A stretch of 64,000 bases of DNA, taken from contig CAWJGO010000001.1 of the NCBI GenBank assembly GCA_963842515.1, forward strand, positions 1,426,001-1,490,000, given 5' to 3'. The notes below the pieces were generated by a model. It did not search any database. It was not told the origin of the DNA and saw only the letters and a list, made by a program, of their open reading frames with translations. The first letter of the stretch is position 1; the number at the start of each line of letters is the position of its first letter. This DNA is from CADEED01 sp963842515. Its GTDB lineage: Bacteria; Pseudomonadota; Gammaproteobacteria; Steroidobacterales; Steroidobacteraceae. The translations under genes were made by a program, and so were the position numbers. This document shows positions 17,535-27,153 of the stretch, in pieces.

Positions 17535-17650
17535 TTGAGTAGTTAGATAGTTTCGTGGGTGGGGCGAAGTGCCGCGTGCGGTTTTCGTCCATGGCAATGG
17601 GGCAGATTGAAACGGGGGCGGACTGACAGCCGCTTGACAGGAGTGAGTGT

Positions 17651-18578
17651 TTGAACGCCCATGTTCCGGTGCTTGCCCGGGAAGCGTTCGAAGCACTCGC
17701 GGTGCAGGCGGACGGTCTATACATAGATGCGACGTTCGGGCGCGGCGGTCACACGGCACTCATCCTCGGGGCACTCGGCCCCGAAGGGCGCGTGCTCGCG
17801 TTCGACCGCGATCCGACGGCCATCGAGGCCGGCCACCGCCGTTTTTCCGACGAAGTGCGGCTTACGCTCGTCGGTGCGCCGTTTGCCGATATCGCCGCGC
17901 GCGTGCAGGAGCTCGTTCCGAGCCGGCCCGTGCGCGGCATTTTGTTCGACCTCGGCGTCTCTTCGCCGCAGCTCGACGACCCGGCACGTGGTTTCAGTTT
18001 CCGGGCGGACGGCCCGCTCGACATGCGCATGGACCCGTCGAGCGGCGAACCGGTTTCCGCATGGCTCTCGCGAGCGGGCGAGCCTGAGATTCGCGAGGTG
18101 ATCGCGACCCTGGGGGAGGAGCGTTTCGCGCGACGCATTGCCGCGGATATCGTCGCGGCGCGTTCCCGGGAGCCGCTCACGCGCACGCTGCAGCTCGCGG
18201 AGATCGTGGCACGCGCCGTACGCACGCGTGAGCCCGGCAAGAATCCCGCGACGCGCACGTTCCAGGCGCTGCGCATGCACATCAACGATGAGCTCGGCCA
18301 GCTGCGCCGCGCGCTCGAGCGCTTCGCTCGAGCTGCTCAGCGTCGGCGGGCGACTCGCGGCCATCAGCTTTCACTCGTTGGAAGATCGACTCGTCAAGCA
18401 GTTCATCCAGGCGCATTCGACCGTCGATCCGGTGTTCGCCGGCCTGCCGCTGATTCCCGAGTCCGCGCAGCCGCGCCTGCGCCGCATCGGCAGCAAGGTA
18501 CGCGCCGGCGAGAGCGAGCTCGACGCCAACCCGCGTGCCCGCTCGAGCGTGCTGCGCATCGCCCAGAAGGTGCGCTAG
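17651..18578 (+). CDS. rsmH: 16S rRNA (cytosine-1402-N4)-methyltransferase, single-base frameshift
   Basis: Methylates the base of C1402 in 16S rRNA, the same nucleotide treated by RsmI. The start is TTG at 17651 behind GGAGTGAG. The first part runs from HVPVLAREAFEAL through the SAM motif DATFGRGGHT to LGQLRRALER. At 18323 one extra T shifts the frame. The C-terminal part (LELLSVGGRLAAISFHSLEDR to SVLRIAQKVR) continues in the next frame and stops at 18578. Without the extra base the protein is about 308 residues, the family norm. If unedited, the original frame runs straight on into ftsL and would give an RsmH-FtsL chimera of 403 residues. A sequence error is likeliest. Confidence 0.9.
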
Positions 18579-18862
18579 TGCGCACGCCAACCAACAAGCT
18601 GTTGCTCGTGGCGATCCCGCTGCTGTGGGCGGCCGCGCTCGCGTCGGCCGCCGGAGCTATCTACTCGAAGCACCGGGCCCGGGAGCTGTTCGTCGAGCTC
18701 GAGCGGCTCAACGTGAAGCGCGACAACCTGGAAATCGAATGGGGCCAGCTGCAGCTCGAGCAGAGTGCGTGGTCGACGCACGCCTTCGTCGAGAACGTGG
18801 CCGGTACCAAGCTCAAGATGGCGATGCCGAAGCCTGCGGACATCGAGCTGGTGGCGCCGTGA
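18578..18862 (+). CDS. ftsL: Cell division protein FtsL
   Basis: A 94-residue bitopic membrane protein of the FtsQLB divisome subcomplex. It has a short cytoplasmic end, one membrane helix (LLLVAIPLLWAAALASAAGA, about 8-27) and a periplasmic coiled coil (HRARELFVELERLNVKRDNLEIEWGQLQLEQ). The GTG at 18578 overlaps the rsmH stop by one base. This frame is also the one into which the frameshifted rsmH reads. Confidence 0.9.
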   Translation: MRTPTNKLLLVAIPLLWAAALASAAGAIYSKHRARELFVELERLNVKRDNLEIEWGQLQLEQSAWSTHAFVENVAGTKLKMAMPKPADIELVAP

Positions 18863-20628
18863 AAGTTTTCCCAGGCAAGCGCCGCGAGCCCCGCGGCCGC
18901 GGCGACGGCGCCTCGTCGGCCGCTCGCGATGATCCACGCAGCTTTCGCTGGCGCGCGCATTTCGTGCTGGGAGTGCTGGTATTCGCGGCGCTCGGGCTGG
19001 TGTGGCGCGCGGTCGAGCTGCAGCTCAAGGACCACAAATTTCTCGCCGGCCAGGGCGACGCGCGCTTTTCCCGGGTTGCGGACATCACCGCGACGCGCGG
19101 CACCATCACCGACCGGTACGGCGAGCCGCTCGCGGTGTCGACGCCCGTGGATTCCGTGTGGGTGAATCCGAAGGAGCTGGCGCTCGCCAGCGACCAGCTG
19201 CCGCTGCTCGCGAAAGCGCTCAAGCGGGACAAGAACGAGCTCGCGCGGCGCGTGACCTCGAACCTCGACCGCGAGTTTCTCTATCTCGCGCGGCACATGC
19301 AGCCGACCGACGCGCAAAAGATCCGCTCACTGGAGATTCCGGGCGTCTATCTGATGCGGGAATACCGCCGCTATTACCCGGCGGGTGAGGTTGCCGGCCA
19401 CATCATCGGCTTCACGAGCGTCGATGACGAAGGCCAGGAGGGCCTGGAGCTCGCGTTCGATCACTGGCTCGCCGGCGAGGATGGCGCCAAGCGGGTGATC
19501 CAGGACCGCTACGGCAAGATCGTGCAGAACGTAGAGGAAATCCGCGCGATGCGGCCGGGCCGCAATCTCGTGCTGTCGGTCGACCTGCGGATCCAGTATC
19601 TGGCCTATCGCGAATTGAAAGCGGCGATCCGCGACCAGCGGGCCAAGTCCGGATCGGTGATCGTGCTCGACGTGGCGACCGGTGAAGTGCTGGCGATGGT
19701 GAATCAACCTGCCTACAACCCGAACGACCGCGATCAGATCAAGGCCAAGACCTATCGCAACCGCGCGGTCACCGACATCGTCGAGCCGGGTTCGTCGATC
19801 AAGCCGTTCGTGGTCGCCGCCGGGCTCGCCTCTGGAAGGTTCGATTCAAACAGCATCATCGACACGAACCCCGGCTACATCAAGGTCGGCGCCAAACTAC
19901 TCGAGGATCCGCACAACCTGGGCGCGGTGAACCTGTCCACCATCCTCGCCAAGAGCTCCAACGTCGGCATGACCAAGGTGGCGCTGTCGCTCGAGCCGGC
20001 GCAGATGTATGGCACGCTGGCCGCGCTCGGCTTCGGGCAGGTCACCACCTCCGGCTACCCGGGCGAATCGGCCGGCCTGCTGCCTCACTACTCGCACTGG
20101 CGCCCGGTGGGCATCTCGTCGATGTCGCGCGGTTACGGACTGTCGATCACGCCACTGCAGCTGGCGCACGCTTACGCCACGGTTGCCGCGGCAGGGGTGT
20201 CGCGGCCGATCTCGTTCCTGCGCGTGGAAACACCGCCCGCGGGCGAGGCGGCGCTCGATCCGGCGGTCGCACGCATGCTGATTCACCTTCTCGAAGCGGT
20301 GGTCGCGCCGGACGGCGGCGGCAAACATGCCGCGATTCCCGGCTACACCGTGGCCGGCAAGACCGGCACCGCCTGGAAGGCGACCGCCGGCGGGTACGCA
20401 ACGGACCGCTATCTGGCGGTGTTTGGTGGAATTGCGCCGGCCAGTGCGCCGCGCCTGGCGGCGGTGGTGATCATCGATGAGCCGGGCGCCGGCAAATATT
20501 ACGGCGGCGATGTGGCTGCTCCGGTGTTCGCGGGCGTCGTCGGCGGCGCGTTGCGCCTGCTCGCCGTGCCGCCCGACGCGCCGGTGCGCGACGAGAAGGA
20601 ACCCGCGCGTCAGGTGGCCACGCGATGA
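18859..20628 (+). CDS. ftsI: Peptidoglycan transpeptidase PBP3
   Basis: A 589-residue class B penicillin-binding protein that cross-links septal peptidoglycan. A basic cytoplasmic leader and membrane helix (about 34-52) precede the dimerisation domain (TRGTITDRYGEPLAVSTPVD). The transpeptidase motifs are S312-S313-I314-K315 (SxxK), S366-x-N368 (SSN) and K501-T-G (AGKTGT). The GTG at 18859 overlaps the ftsL stop (GTGA). It overlaps murE by four bases. Confidence 0.96.
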   Translation: MKVFPGKRREPRGRGDGASSAARDDPRSFRWRAHFVLGVLVFAALGLVWRAVELQLKDHKFLAGQGDARFSRVADITATRGTITDRYGEPLAVSTPVDSVWVNPKELALASDQLPLLAKALKRDKNELARRVTSNLDREFLYLARHMQPTDAQKIRSLEIPGVYLMREYRRYYPAGEVAGHIIGFTSVDDEGQEGLELAFDHWLAGEDGAKRVIQDRYGKIVQNVEEIRAMRPGRNLVLSVDLRIQYLAYRELKAAIRDQRAKSGSVIVLDVATGEVLAMVNQPAYNPNDRDQIKAKTYRNRAVTDIVEPGSSIKPFVVAAGLASGRFDSNSIIDTNPGYIKVGAKLLEDPHNLGAVNLSTILAKSSNVGMTKVALSLEPAQMYGTLAALGFGQVTTSGYPGESAGLLPHYSHWRPVGISSMSRGYGLSITPLQLAHAYATVAAAGVSRPISFLRVETPPAGEAALDPAVARMLIHLLEAVVAPDGGGKHAAIPGYTVAGKTGTAWKATAGGYATDRYLAVFGGIAPASAPRLAAVVIIDEPGAGKYYGGDVAAPVFAGVVGGALRLLAVPPDAPVRDEKEPARQVATR

Positions 20629-22143
20629 GCACCGCCAGCGCCGTGCCGCGCAGTCTCGCGAAGTTGCTGGATGGCATCGCCGCGCTGCCGCGCGACCTCG
20701 ACGTCAGCGATCTCACGCAGGATGGCCGCGCCGCGCGGCCCGGCAGCGCCTTCCTCGCCGTGCGCGGCAGCAACGAGCACGGACTCAAATACGCACCGCA
20801 GGCGATCGCCAATGGCGCGCGCGCGGTGTTGTGGGAGCCGGCACCGGTGGCGGTGGTCCCGGACCTGCCTTCGGAAATCCTGGTGGCGCCGGTGCCGGGC
20901 CTGCGCGAGCAGGTGAGCACGATCGCGGACCGTTTCTTCGGCGCGCCCTCGGCGCACCTGGCCGTGGCCGGCATCACCGGCACCAACGGCAAGACCACCT
21001 GTGCCTATCTACTCGCGCAGGCCCTCGAGGCTGCGGGCCGGCCCGCCGCGTTCATGGGCACCATCGGCACCGGCCGGCCGCACCGCCTGACGGCGAGTGC
21101 GCTCACCACCGGCGACGCGATCACCGTGCAGCGCACGCTGGCCGCGTTGCGGTCCGGCGGAGCGGGGAGCGTGGCGATGGAAGTCTCCTCGCACGCGCTC
21201 GACCAGGCGCGCGTGGGCGCGGTGCGGTTTCGCACGGCCGCATTCACCAACCTGACGCGCGATCACCTCGACTATCACGGCACGATGGACAGTTACGGCG
21301 CCGTCAAGGCCAAGCTGTTCGCGCTGCCTGACCTGAAGTCACGCGTGATCAACGTCGATGACGCCTTCGGCCGGCAGCTGGCGATCGACCCGCGCGGCCG
21401 CGGCCGCGTCGTCGTCACCAGCCGCGGCCAGCAGTCCCACGCGCACGCCGCCGCCGCATTCGTGCGCGCCATGCACGTCAGACTGTCGACGCGCGGCATC
21501 GAGCTCGAGTTCGATTCGAGCTGGGGCACCGGGGCGGTGACCTGCCCGCTGGTGGGTGACTTCAACGTCGACAACCTGCTGACAGTGATTGCGCTTCTGC
21601 TCGACTGGGACGTAACGCCTCAACCAGGCCATCGAGGTGCTGGCGCGCGTGCGCGCGGCGCCGGGTCGCATGGAAACGTTCGGCGGCGGCCGCGCACCGC
21701 TCGCCATCGTCGACTACGCGCATACGCCCGACGCGCTGCGCAAAGCGCTTGGTGCGGTACGCGCTCATTGCGAAGGGCGCCTCGCGGTGGTGTTCGGCTG
21801 CGGTGGCGATCGCGATGCGGGCAAGCGACCGCTCATGGGCGCGATCGCGGCCGAGCTCGCCGACGACATCGTGGTCACCGATGACAACCCCCGCAACGAG
21901 TCGCCGCAGGCGATTGCCGCGGATATTGCCGCCGGCATTCCGGCGGGCCAGCCGTTCCGGATCGAGCTCGATCGCGCACGGGCGATCCGCGAGGCGCTCA
22001 GCGATGCGACCCCGGCAGATCTGGTGTTGATCGCCGGCAAGGGCCACGAGGACTATCAGATCTACGGCAGCGAGCGCCGCGCTTTCAGCGACCAGAAGGT
22101 CGTGGCGGCCGCGTTGGCCAGGCGCACGGACGGTGCCTCGTGA
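20625..22143 (+). CDS. murE: UDP-MurNAc-tripeptide synthetase (meso-DAP adding), single-base frameshift
   Basis: Adds the third stem-peptide residue to UDP-MurNAc-L-Ala-D-Glu. The ATP site is GITGTNGKTTCAYL, and DNPRNE near 21889 is the signature for meso-diaminopimelate as substrate. Reading starts at ATG 20625 in an overlap with ftsI. At 21618-21619 (ACGCCTCAACC) an extra C breaks the frame; the rest, NQAIEVLARVRAAPGRMETF to RRTDGAS, continues one frame over to the stop at 22143. The repaired protein is about 505 residues, normal for the family. Both halves are well conserved, so the gene is probably intact in the living cell. Confidence 0.92.
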
Positions 22144-23531
22144 AGCGCACGCTGGCTGAATTCGCGCGCGCGAGCGGCGGCACGCTCAGCGGCGCCGATC
22201 GCGCCTTCACCGGCGTATCGACCGACACACGCACGCTCAAGCCCGGCGAGCTGTTCGTCGCGTTGCGTGGCCCGCGGTTCAACGCCAACGATTTCGTCGC
22301 TGCCGCGGAAACCGCCGGCGCGGCCGGCGCCGTGGTCGACACGAGCGTCGAGCGGCCGCTGGCGCAGGTTCTCGTGCCGGACACGCAGGCGGCGCTAACT
22401 ACTTCGGCCGCCGCCTGGCGCGCGCAATTTTCGCTGCCGATCATCGGCGTGGCCGGCAGCAACGGCAAGACCACGGTCAAGGAGATGACCGCGGCCATTC
22501 TCGAACGGTCCGGTGCGACACTGGCGACGCGCGGCAATCTCAACAACCACATCGGTGTGCCGCTCACACTCCACCGGCTCGAGGCCACGCATCGCTACGC
22601 GGTCGTGGAGATCGGCGCGAACCGCGCCGGTGAAGTCGCCGAACTGGTGAAGATCGCGCGACCCAGCGTGGGGCTCATCACCAACGCCGGTGCGGAGCAC
22701 CTCGAGGGTTTCGGCAGCATGGAGGGCGTGGCACGCGCCGAAGGCGAAATGGTCGCCGGTCTCGAGACTTCCGCCACGGCGGTCATCAATGCCGACGACG
22801 AGTTTGCTTCGCTGTGGCGCGGCATGGCGCGCGGGCGGGTCAGCACTTTCGGCGTGGCGAAACCCGCCGATTTTTCCGCGAGCGACATCCACACCGCCGT
22901 CGATGGCAGCGGATTCGTCACGCGCTTCAAGCTCACGGCACCCGCGGGAGTCATTCCCGTCGAGCTGCACCTGGCGGGCGATCACAACGTGTTGAACGCG
23001 CTGTGCGCGGCAGCGGCGGCGACCGCGGCCGGCGCCTCGCTCGACGACGTGCGCGCCGGGCTTGCCACAATGCGCCCGGTTCCTGGCCGATTGCAGTTCA
23101 AAACGGCGCCGAGTGGTGCCTGGATTGTCGACGATTCTTATAACGCCAATCCCAGCTCGATGAAGGCGGGGATCGAGGTGCTGGCGAGCGTGGATGCGCG
23201 GCGCTGGCTGGTCATGGGCGACATGGGCGAGCTCGGCAGTTTCGCGGACGAAAGCCACGGAGAAATCGGGCGCTTCGCGCGCAACCACCGCATCGACCGG
23301 CTGTTCGCCACCGGCAAGCTGTCGGCGCTCGCGGTCGAAGCCTTCGGCGCGGGCGGCGAGTGGTTTGCCGACACGGAGGCGCTGGCGAGTGCGGTCAATG
23401 CCGAGATCACGCGCGAAGTGTGCGTGCTGGTCAAGGGTTCGCGCATGAACCGGCTCGAGCGCGTGGTCGAGGCGCTCGTGGGTGCGGGTTCATCGGGTTC
23501 GTCGGCTGGCTCAACACGGAGCGCGCACTAG
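22140..23531 (+). CDS. murF: UDP-MurNAc-pentapeptide synthetase (D-Ala-D-Ala adding)
   Basis: A 463-residue ATP-dependent ligase that joins D-Ala-D-Ala to the tripeptide precursor. The Mur-ligase ATP loop is GVAGSNGKTTVKEM. ATHRYAVVEIGANRAGE and DDSYNANPSSMKAGI are family blocks. The start is the GTG at 22140 overlapping the murE stop. The C terminus is Ser/Gly-rich (GAGSSGSSAGSTRSAH) and weakly conserved. It precedes mraY by six bases. Confidence 0.95.
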   Translation: MKRTLAEFARASGGTLSGADRAFTGVSTDTRTLKPGELFVALRGPRFNANDFVAAAETAGAAGAVVDTSVERPLAQVLVPDTQAALTTSAAAWRAQFSLPIIGVAGSNGKTTVKEMTAAILERSGATLATRGNLNNHIGVPLTLHRLEATHRYAVVEIGANRAGEVAELVKIARPSVGLITNAGAEHLEGFGSMEGVARAEGEMVAGLETSATAVINADDEFASLWRGMARGRVSTFGVAKPADFSASDIHTAVDGSGFVTRFKLTAPAGVIPVELHLAGDHNVLNALCAAAAATAAGASLDDVRAGLATMRPVPGRLQFKTAPSGAWIVDDSYNANPSSMKAGIEVLASVDARRWLVMGDMGELGSFADESHGEIGRFARNHRIDRLFATGKLSALAVEAFGAGGEWFADTEALASAVNAEITREVCVLVKGSRMNRLERVVEALVGAGSSGSSAGSTRSAH

Positions 23532-23537
23532 CTTCAC

Positions 23538-24623
23538 ATGCTCTACTGGCTCGCAAAAATACTCACGCCTTACTACTCGGCATTCAACGTCTTCTCGTAC
23601 CTGACGGTGCGCGCCATCTTCGGGGTGATAACCGGGCTGGCGCTGGCGATGCTGATCGGCCCGTGGATGATCGAAAAGCTCAAGTTCGGCAAGGTCGGTC
23701 AGGTGGTGCGCGACGACGGCCCGAAGAGTCATTTCTCCAAGGCCGGCACGCCGACCATGGGCGGCATGCTGATCCTCATCGCCATCTTCGCGAGCACGCT
23801 GCTCTGGGCCGACCTCTCGAACCGTTTTGTCTGGGTCGTACTGGGAGTCACGTTCACGTTCGGGCTGATCGGTTTCTGGGACGACTACCTCAAGCTCGCG
23901 AAGAAGAACCCCAAAGGTTTGATCGCGCGCTACAAATATTCCTGGCAATCGCTGTTCGGACTCGCCGCCGCCGTCTTCCTGTTCTATACCGCGAAAACCC
24001 CGGCGGAGACGACGCTCTTCCTGCCGTTCTTCAAGAACTTCGCCGTGCCGATGGGCGCTGTCTCCTTCATCGTGCTGTCGTATTTCATGATCGTCGGCAT
24101 GAGCAACGCGGTGAATCTCACCGATGGGCTCGATGGCCTCGCGATCATGCCGTCCGTCATGGTCGGCGGCGCGCTCGGCGTGTTCGCGTACGCCAGCGGC
24201 AATGCCAACTTCGTCGAGTATCTGCAGATTCCGCCGGTGCCCGGGTCCGGCGAATTGTTGATCTTCTGCGCGGCGCTGGTCGGCTCAGGTCTGGGGTTCC
24301 TGTGGTTCAACACCTATCCGGCGCAGGTGTTCATGGGTGACATCGGCGCGCTGGCGCTCGGCGCGGCTCTCGGCACCATCGCCGTGATCGTGCGGCAGGA
24401 GCTCGTGGTGCTCATCATGGGCGGCATCTTCGTGGTCGAGACCGCCTCGGTGATCCTGCAGGTGATCTCGTTCAAGACCACGGGCAGGCGCATTTTCCGC
24501 ATGGCGCCGATTCATCACCATTACGAGCTCAAGGGCTGGACCGAGCCCAAGATCATCGTGCGTTTCTGGATCATCACTTTCATCCTGGTGCTCGCGGGTC
24601 TCGCGACGCTGAAACTGCGATGA
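23538..24623 (+). CDS. mraY: Phospho-MurNAc-pentapeptide transferase
   Basis: A 361-residue, roughly ten-helix inner-membrane enzyme that attaches the MurNAc-pentapeptide to undecaprenyl phosphate to make lipid I. Conserved blocks are KAGTPTMGG, GFWDDYLKLAKKNPKG (the DD pair), NLTDGLDGLA and the C-terminal MAPIHHHYELKGW, with the HHH motif. The start ATG is at 23538. The last four bases overlap murD. Confidence 0.97.
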   Translation: MLYWLAKILTPYYSAFNVFSYLTVRAIFGVITGLALAMLIGPWMIEKLKFGKVGQVVRDDGPKSHFSKAGTPTMGGMLILIAIFASTLLWADLSNRFVWVVLGVTFTFGLIGFWDDYLKLAKKNPKGLIARYKYSWQSLFGLAAAVFLFYTAKTPAETTLFLPFFKNFAVPMGAVSFIVLSYFMIVGMSNAVNLTDGLDGLAIMPSVMVGGALGVFAYASGNANFVEYLQIPPVPGSGELLIFCAALVGSGLGFLWFNTYPAQVFMGDIGALALGAALGTIAVIVRQELVVLIMGGIFVVETASVILQVISFKTTGRRIFRMAPIHHHYELKGWTEPKIIVRFWIITFILVLAGLATLKLR

Positions 24624-25963
24624 CCGCGCAAGCCGCACAAACCGCCCGCAGCGCCGTGATCGTCGGCATGGGACGCACCGGTCTCTCGGTCGCGCGCCAC
24701 CTGCAACGCTGCGGCTATCGGCTGGCCGTGACCGACAGCCGGGCCACGCCGCCGGAGCTCGCCGGCGTCCAGGCGCTGGGGGCGGGCATCGTCACGCGCA
24801 CCGGCGGGTTCGACGCGCGGTTGCTCGAGCAGGCCGACATCGTCGTGACTTCCCCGGGCGTGCCCCTCGACGATCCGTTCTTCGTGCAGGCGCGCGCGCG
24901 CGGGCTGGATATCGTCGGCGACATCGAGCTGTTCGCGCGCGCCGTGGACGCGCCGGTGGTGGGCATCACCGGAACCAACGGCAAGAGCACGGTCACCACG
25001 TTGTTAGGCCGGATGGCCGAACGCGCCGCTGTTCGCGTGCGCGTCGGCGGCAATCTTGGCCAGCCGGCGCTCGACCTGCTCGATCGCGGCCCGGTGGATC
25101 TCTACGTGCTCGAGTTGTCTTCGTTCCAGCTCGACACCACGCATTCGCTGAAATTGAAGGCGGCCGTGGTGCTCAATCTGACCGCCGACCACATGGACCG
25201 GTACGCGACGTTGCGTCACTACGCCGATTCGAAGGCCCGCATCTTTGCCAACAGCGAGACCGCGGTGGTGAACGCCGACGAACCTGAAGTAGTGCGCATG
25301 CCGCGCACCGGGCAGCGGGTGATTTCCTTCAGCGTGGCGGGGGCCCAGGCCGACTACTCGCTGCTGACACCGGCCGGTCAACAACCATGGCTGGCGCGCC
25401 GCGGCGCGGCGCTGCTGCCGCTGACCGCTCTCAAGATCTCCGGCCGCCACAATGCCGCCAACGCGCTCGCGACGCTGGCGCTCGGCGATGCATTGCGCCT
25501 GCCACTGGCGCCGATGCTCGACGAACTGCGCGAGTTCACCGGCCTGCCGCATCGCACGCAGTGGGTAGCCGACGTCAAGGGCATCCGTTACGTCAACGAT
25601 TCCAAAGGCACCAATGTCGGCGCCGCGCTGGCCGCGGTCGATGGGTTCGCAGGTCCGCTGGTGGTGATCGCCGGCGGCGATGGCAAAGGGCAGGATTTCA
25701 CGCCGCTGGCCGCGGCGTTCCGCGGCAAGGTCCGCACCGCCGTGTTGTTAGGCCGCGATGCCGGCCTCATCGAGACGGCGCTCGCCGGCATCTGCCACGT
25801 CGCGCGAGTCGAGAGCATGCAGGACGCGGTGCGCGCCGCGGCGCGGTTCGCGCAGGCCGGCGACACGGTGCTGCTGTCGCCGGCGTGTTCCAGTCTCGAC
25901 ATGTTTCGCGACTACGCGCAGCGCGGCAACGCGTTCGCGGCCGCGGTGCAGGAGCTCACATGA
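24620..25963 (+). CDS. murD: UDP-MurNAc-L-alanine:D-glutamate ligase
   Basis: A 447-residue cytoplasmic ligase adding D-Glu. The N-terminal Rossmann-like domain begins VIVGMGRTGLSVARHL. The ATP loop is GITGTNGKSTVTTLL. VNDSKGTNVGAALAAVDGF belongs to the C-terminal domain. It is flanked by four-base overlaps with mraY and ftsW, which keeps the cluster translationally coupled. Confidence 0.96.
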   Translation: MTAQAAQTARSAVIVGMGRTGLSVARHLQRCGYRLAVTDSRATPPELAGVQALGAGIVTRTGGFDARLLEQADIVVTSPGVPLDDPFFVQARARGLDIVGDIELFARAVDAPVVGITGTNGKSTVTTLLGRMAERAAVRVRVGGNLGQPALDLLDRGPVDLYVLELSSFQLDTTHSLKLKAAVVLNLTADHMDRYATLRHYADSKARIFANSETAVVNADEPEVVRMPRTGQRVISFSVAGAQADYSLLTPAGQQPWLARRGAALLPLTALKISGRHNAANALATLALGDALRLPLAPMLDELREFTGLPHRTQWVADVKGIRYVNDSKGTNVGAALAAVDGFAGPLVVIAGGDGKGQDFTPLAAAFRGKVRTAVLLGRDAGLIETALAGICHVARVESMQDAVRAAARFAQAGDTVLLSPACSSLDMFRDYAQRGNAFAAAVQELT

Positions 25964-27153
25964 GCACCCGTGGACGCGGCCTGCACATCGATGCGGTGGC
26001 GCTGGCACTGGTCGCCGCCATCGTGCTGCTCGGCCTCATCATGGTTACCTCGGCATCGATCTCGATCGCCAGCAAGGAATCGGGCGACGCGTTCTCCTAC
26101 CTCGAACGGCAGCTGGTGCTGTGCCTGGTCGGCTTCTGCCTGGCCGCGCTGGTGTTCTGTGTGCGCACCGAATATCTGGAGAAGATGGCGTGGCCGCTGC
26201 TGATCGCCGCCGTCGTGCTGCTGTTCATCGTGCTCATCCCCGGAGTCGGTCACGTGGTCAACGGCAGCCGCCGCTGGATCCGCGTGCTGGGATTCAACTT
26301 CCAGGCATCGGAGCTGGCGCGCGTACTGACGCTCATTTTCATCGCCAACTACGCCGTGCGGCGCGAGAACGAGCTGCGCACCACCGCCATGGGACTCATC
26401 AAGCCCATCGGCTTGCTGGTGTTCGTCGCGCTGCTGCTGCTCGCCGAGCCGGACTTCGGCGCCGCGTCGGTCTTGTTCGTCACGGGGTTCGGCATCCTGT
26501 TCATCGCCGGCGCCCGCCTGCGCTACGTGGCGCTGGTCGCGGCCGGTGGCGCCGCCGCCATGGCGCTGCTGGTCATGCTCGTTCCGTACCGCATGGTCCG
26601 CGTCACCTCGTTCCTCGATCCGTGGGCCGACCCGTACAACAGCGGTTTCCAGCTCACGCAGTCGCTGATCGCCATCGGGCGCGGCGAATGGTTCGGCGTC
26701 GGCCTGGGGGAGAGCGTGCAGAAGCTCTTCTATCTACCCGAGGCGCACACCGACTTCCTGTTCGCGGTGCTGGCCGAAGAACTGGGACTCGTGGGGGTCG
26801 CGGCGACGCTGGCGCTGTTCATCGCCTTGGTGTGGCGCAGCTTCTGGATCGCGCAGCTCGCCTCGCGCGCCGGATTGCGCTTCCAGGCTTATCTCGCCGC
26901 GGGTTTCGGCCTGTGGCTGGGCGCGCAGGCGCTCATCAACATCGGCGTGAACATGGGCGTGTTGCCCACCAAGGGCCTGACCCTGCCGCTCATGAGCTAC
27001 GGACGGTCGAGCATGATCGTGGCGCTGGCGTGGGTGGGCCTGCTGCTGCGTGTCTATCACGAAGCCATGCAGAACACGCGTGGCATGGCGAGCGCGCGCC
27101 GCGAAGGCGAACGCGGCGAACGTAGCGGCCGCATTGCCGGAGCGCACGCATGA
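25960..27153 (+). CDS. ftsW: Septal peptidoglycan polymerase FtsW (SEDS family)
   Basis: A 397-residue polytopic SEDS protein that works with FtsI to polymerise septal glycan strands. About ten membrane helices are evident. Signatures include GSRRWIRV, LLLLAEPDFGAASV with the catalytic-region Asp, and PTKGLTLPLMSYGRSSM near the end. The true start is the ATG at 25960 in the overlap with murD. The C-terminal cytoplasmic tail is basic and overlaps the start of murG. Confidence 0.95.
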   Translation: MSTRGRGLHIDAVALALVAAIVLLGLIMVTSASISIASKESGDAFSYLERQLVLCLVGFCLAALVFCVRTEYLEKMAWPLLIAAVVLLFIVLIPGVGHVVNGSRRWIRVLGFNFQASELARVLTLIFIANYAVRRENELRTTAMGLIKPIGLLVFVALLLLAEPDFGAASVLFVTGFGILFIAGARLRYVALVAAGGAAAMALLVMLVPYRMVRVTSFLDPWADPYNSGFQLTQSLIAIGRGEWFGVGLGESVQKLFYLPEAHTDFLFAVLAEELGLVGVAATLALFIALVWRSFWIAQLASRAGLRFQAYLAAGFGLWLGAQALINIGVNMGVLPTKGLTLPLMSYGRSSMIVALAWVGLLLRVYHEAMQNTRGMASARREGERGERSGRIAGAHA

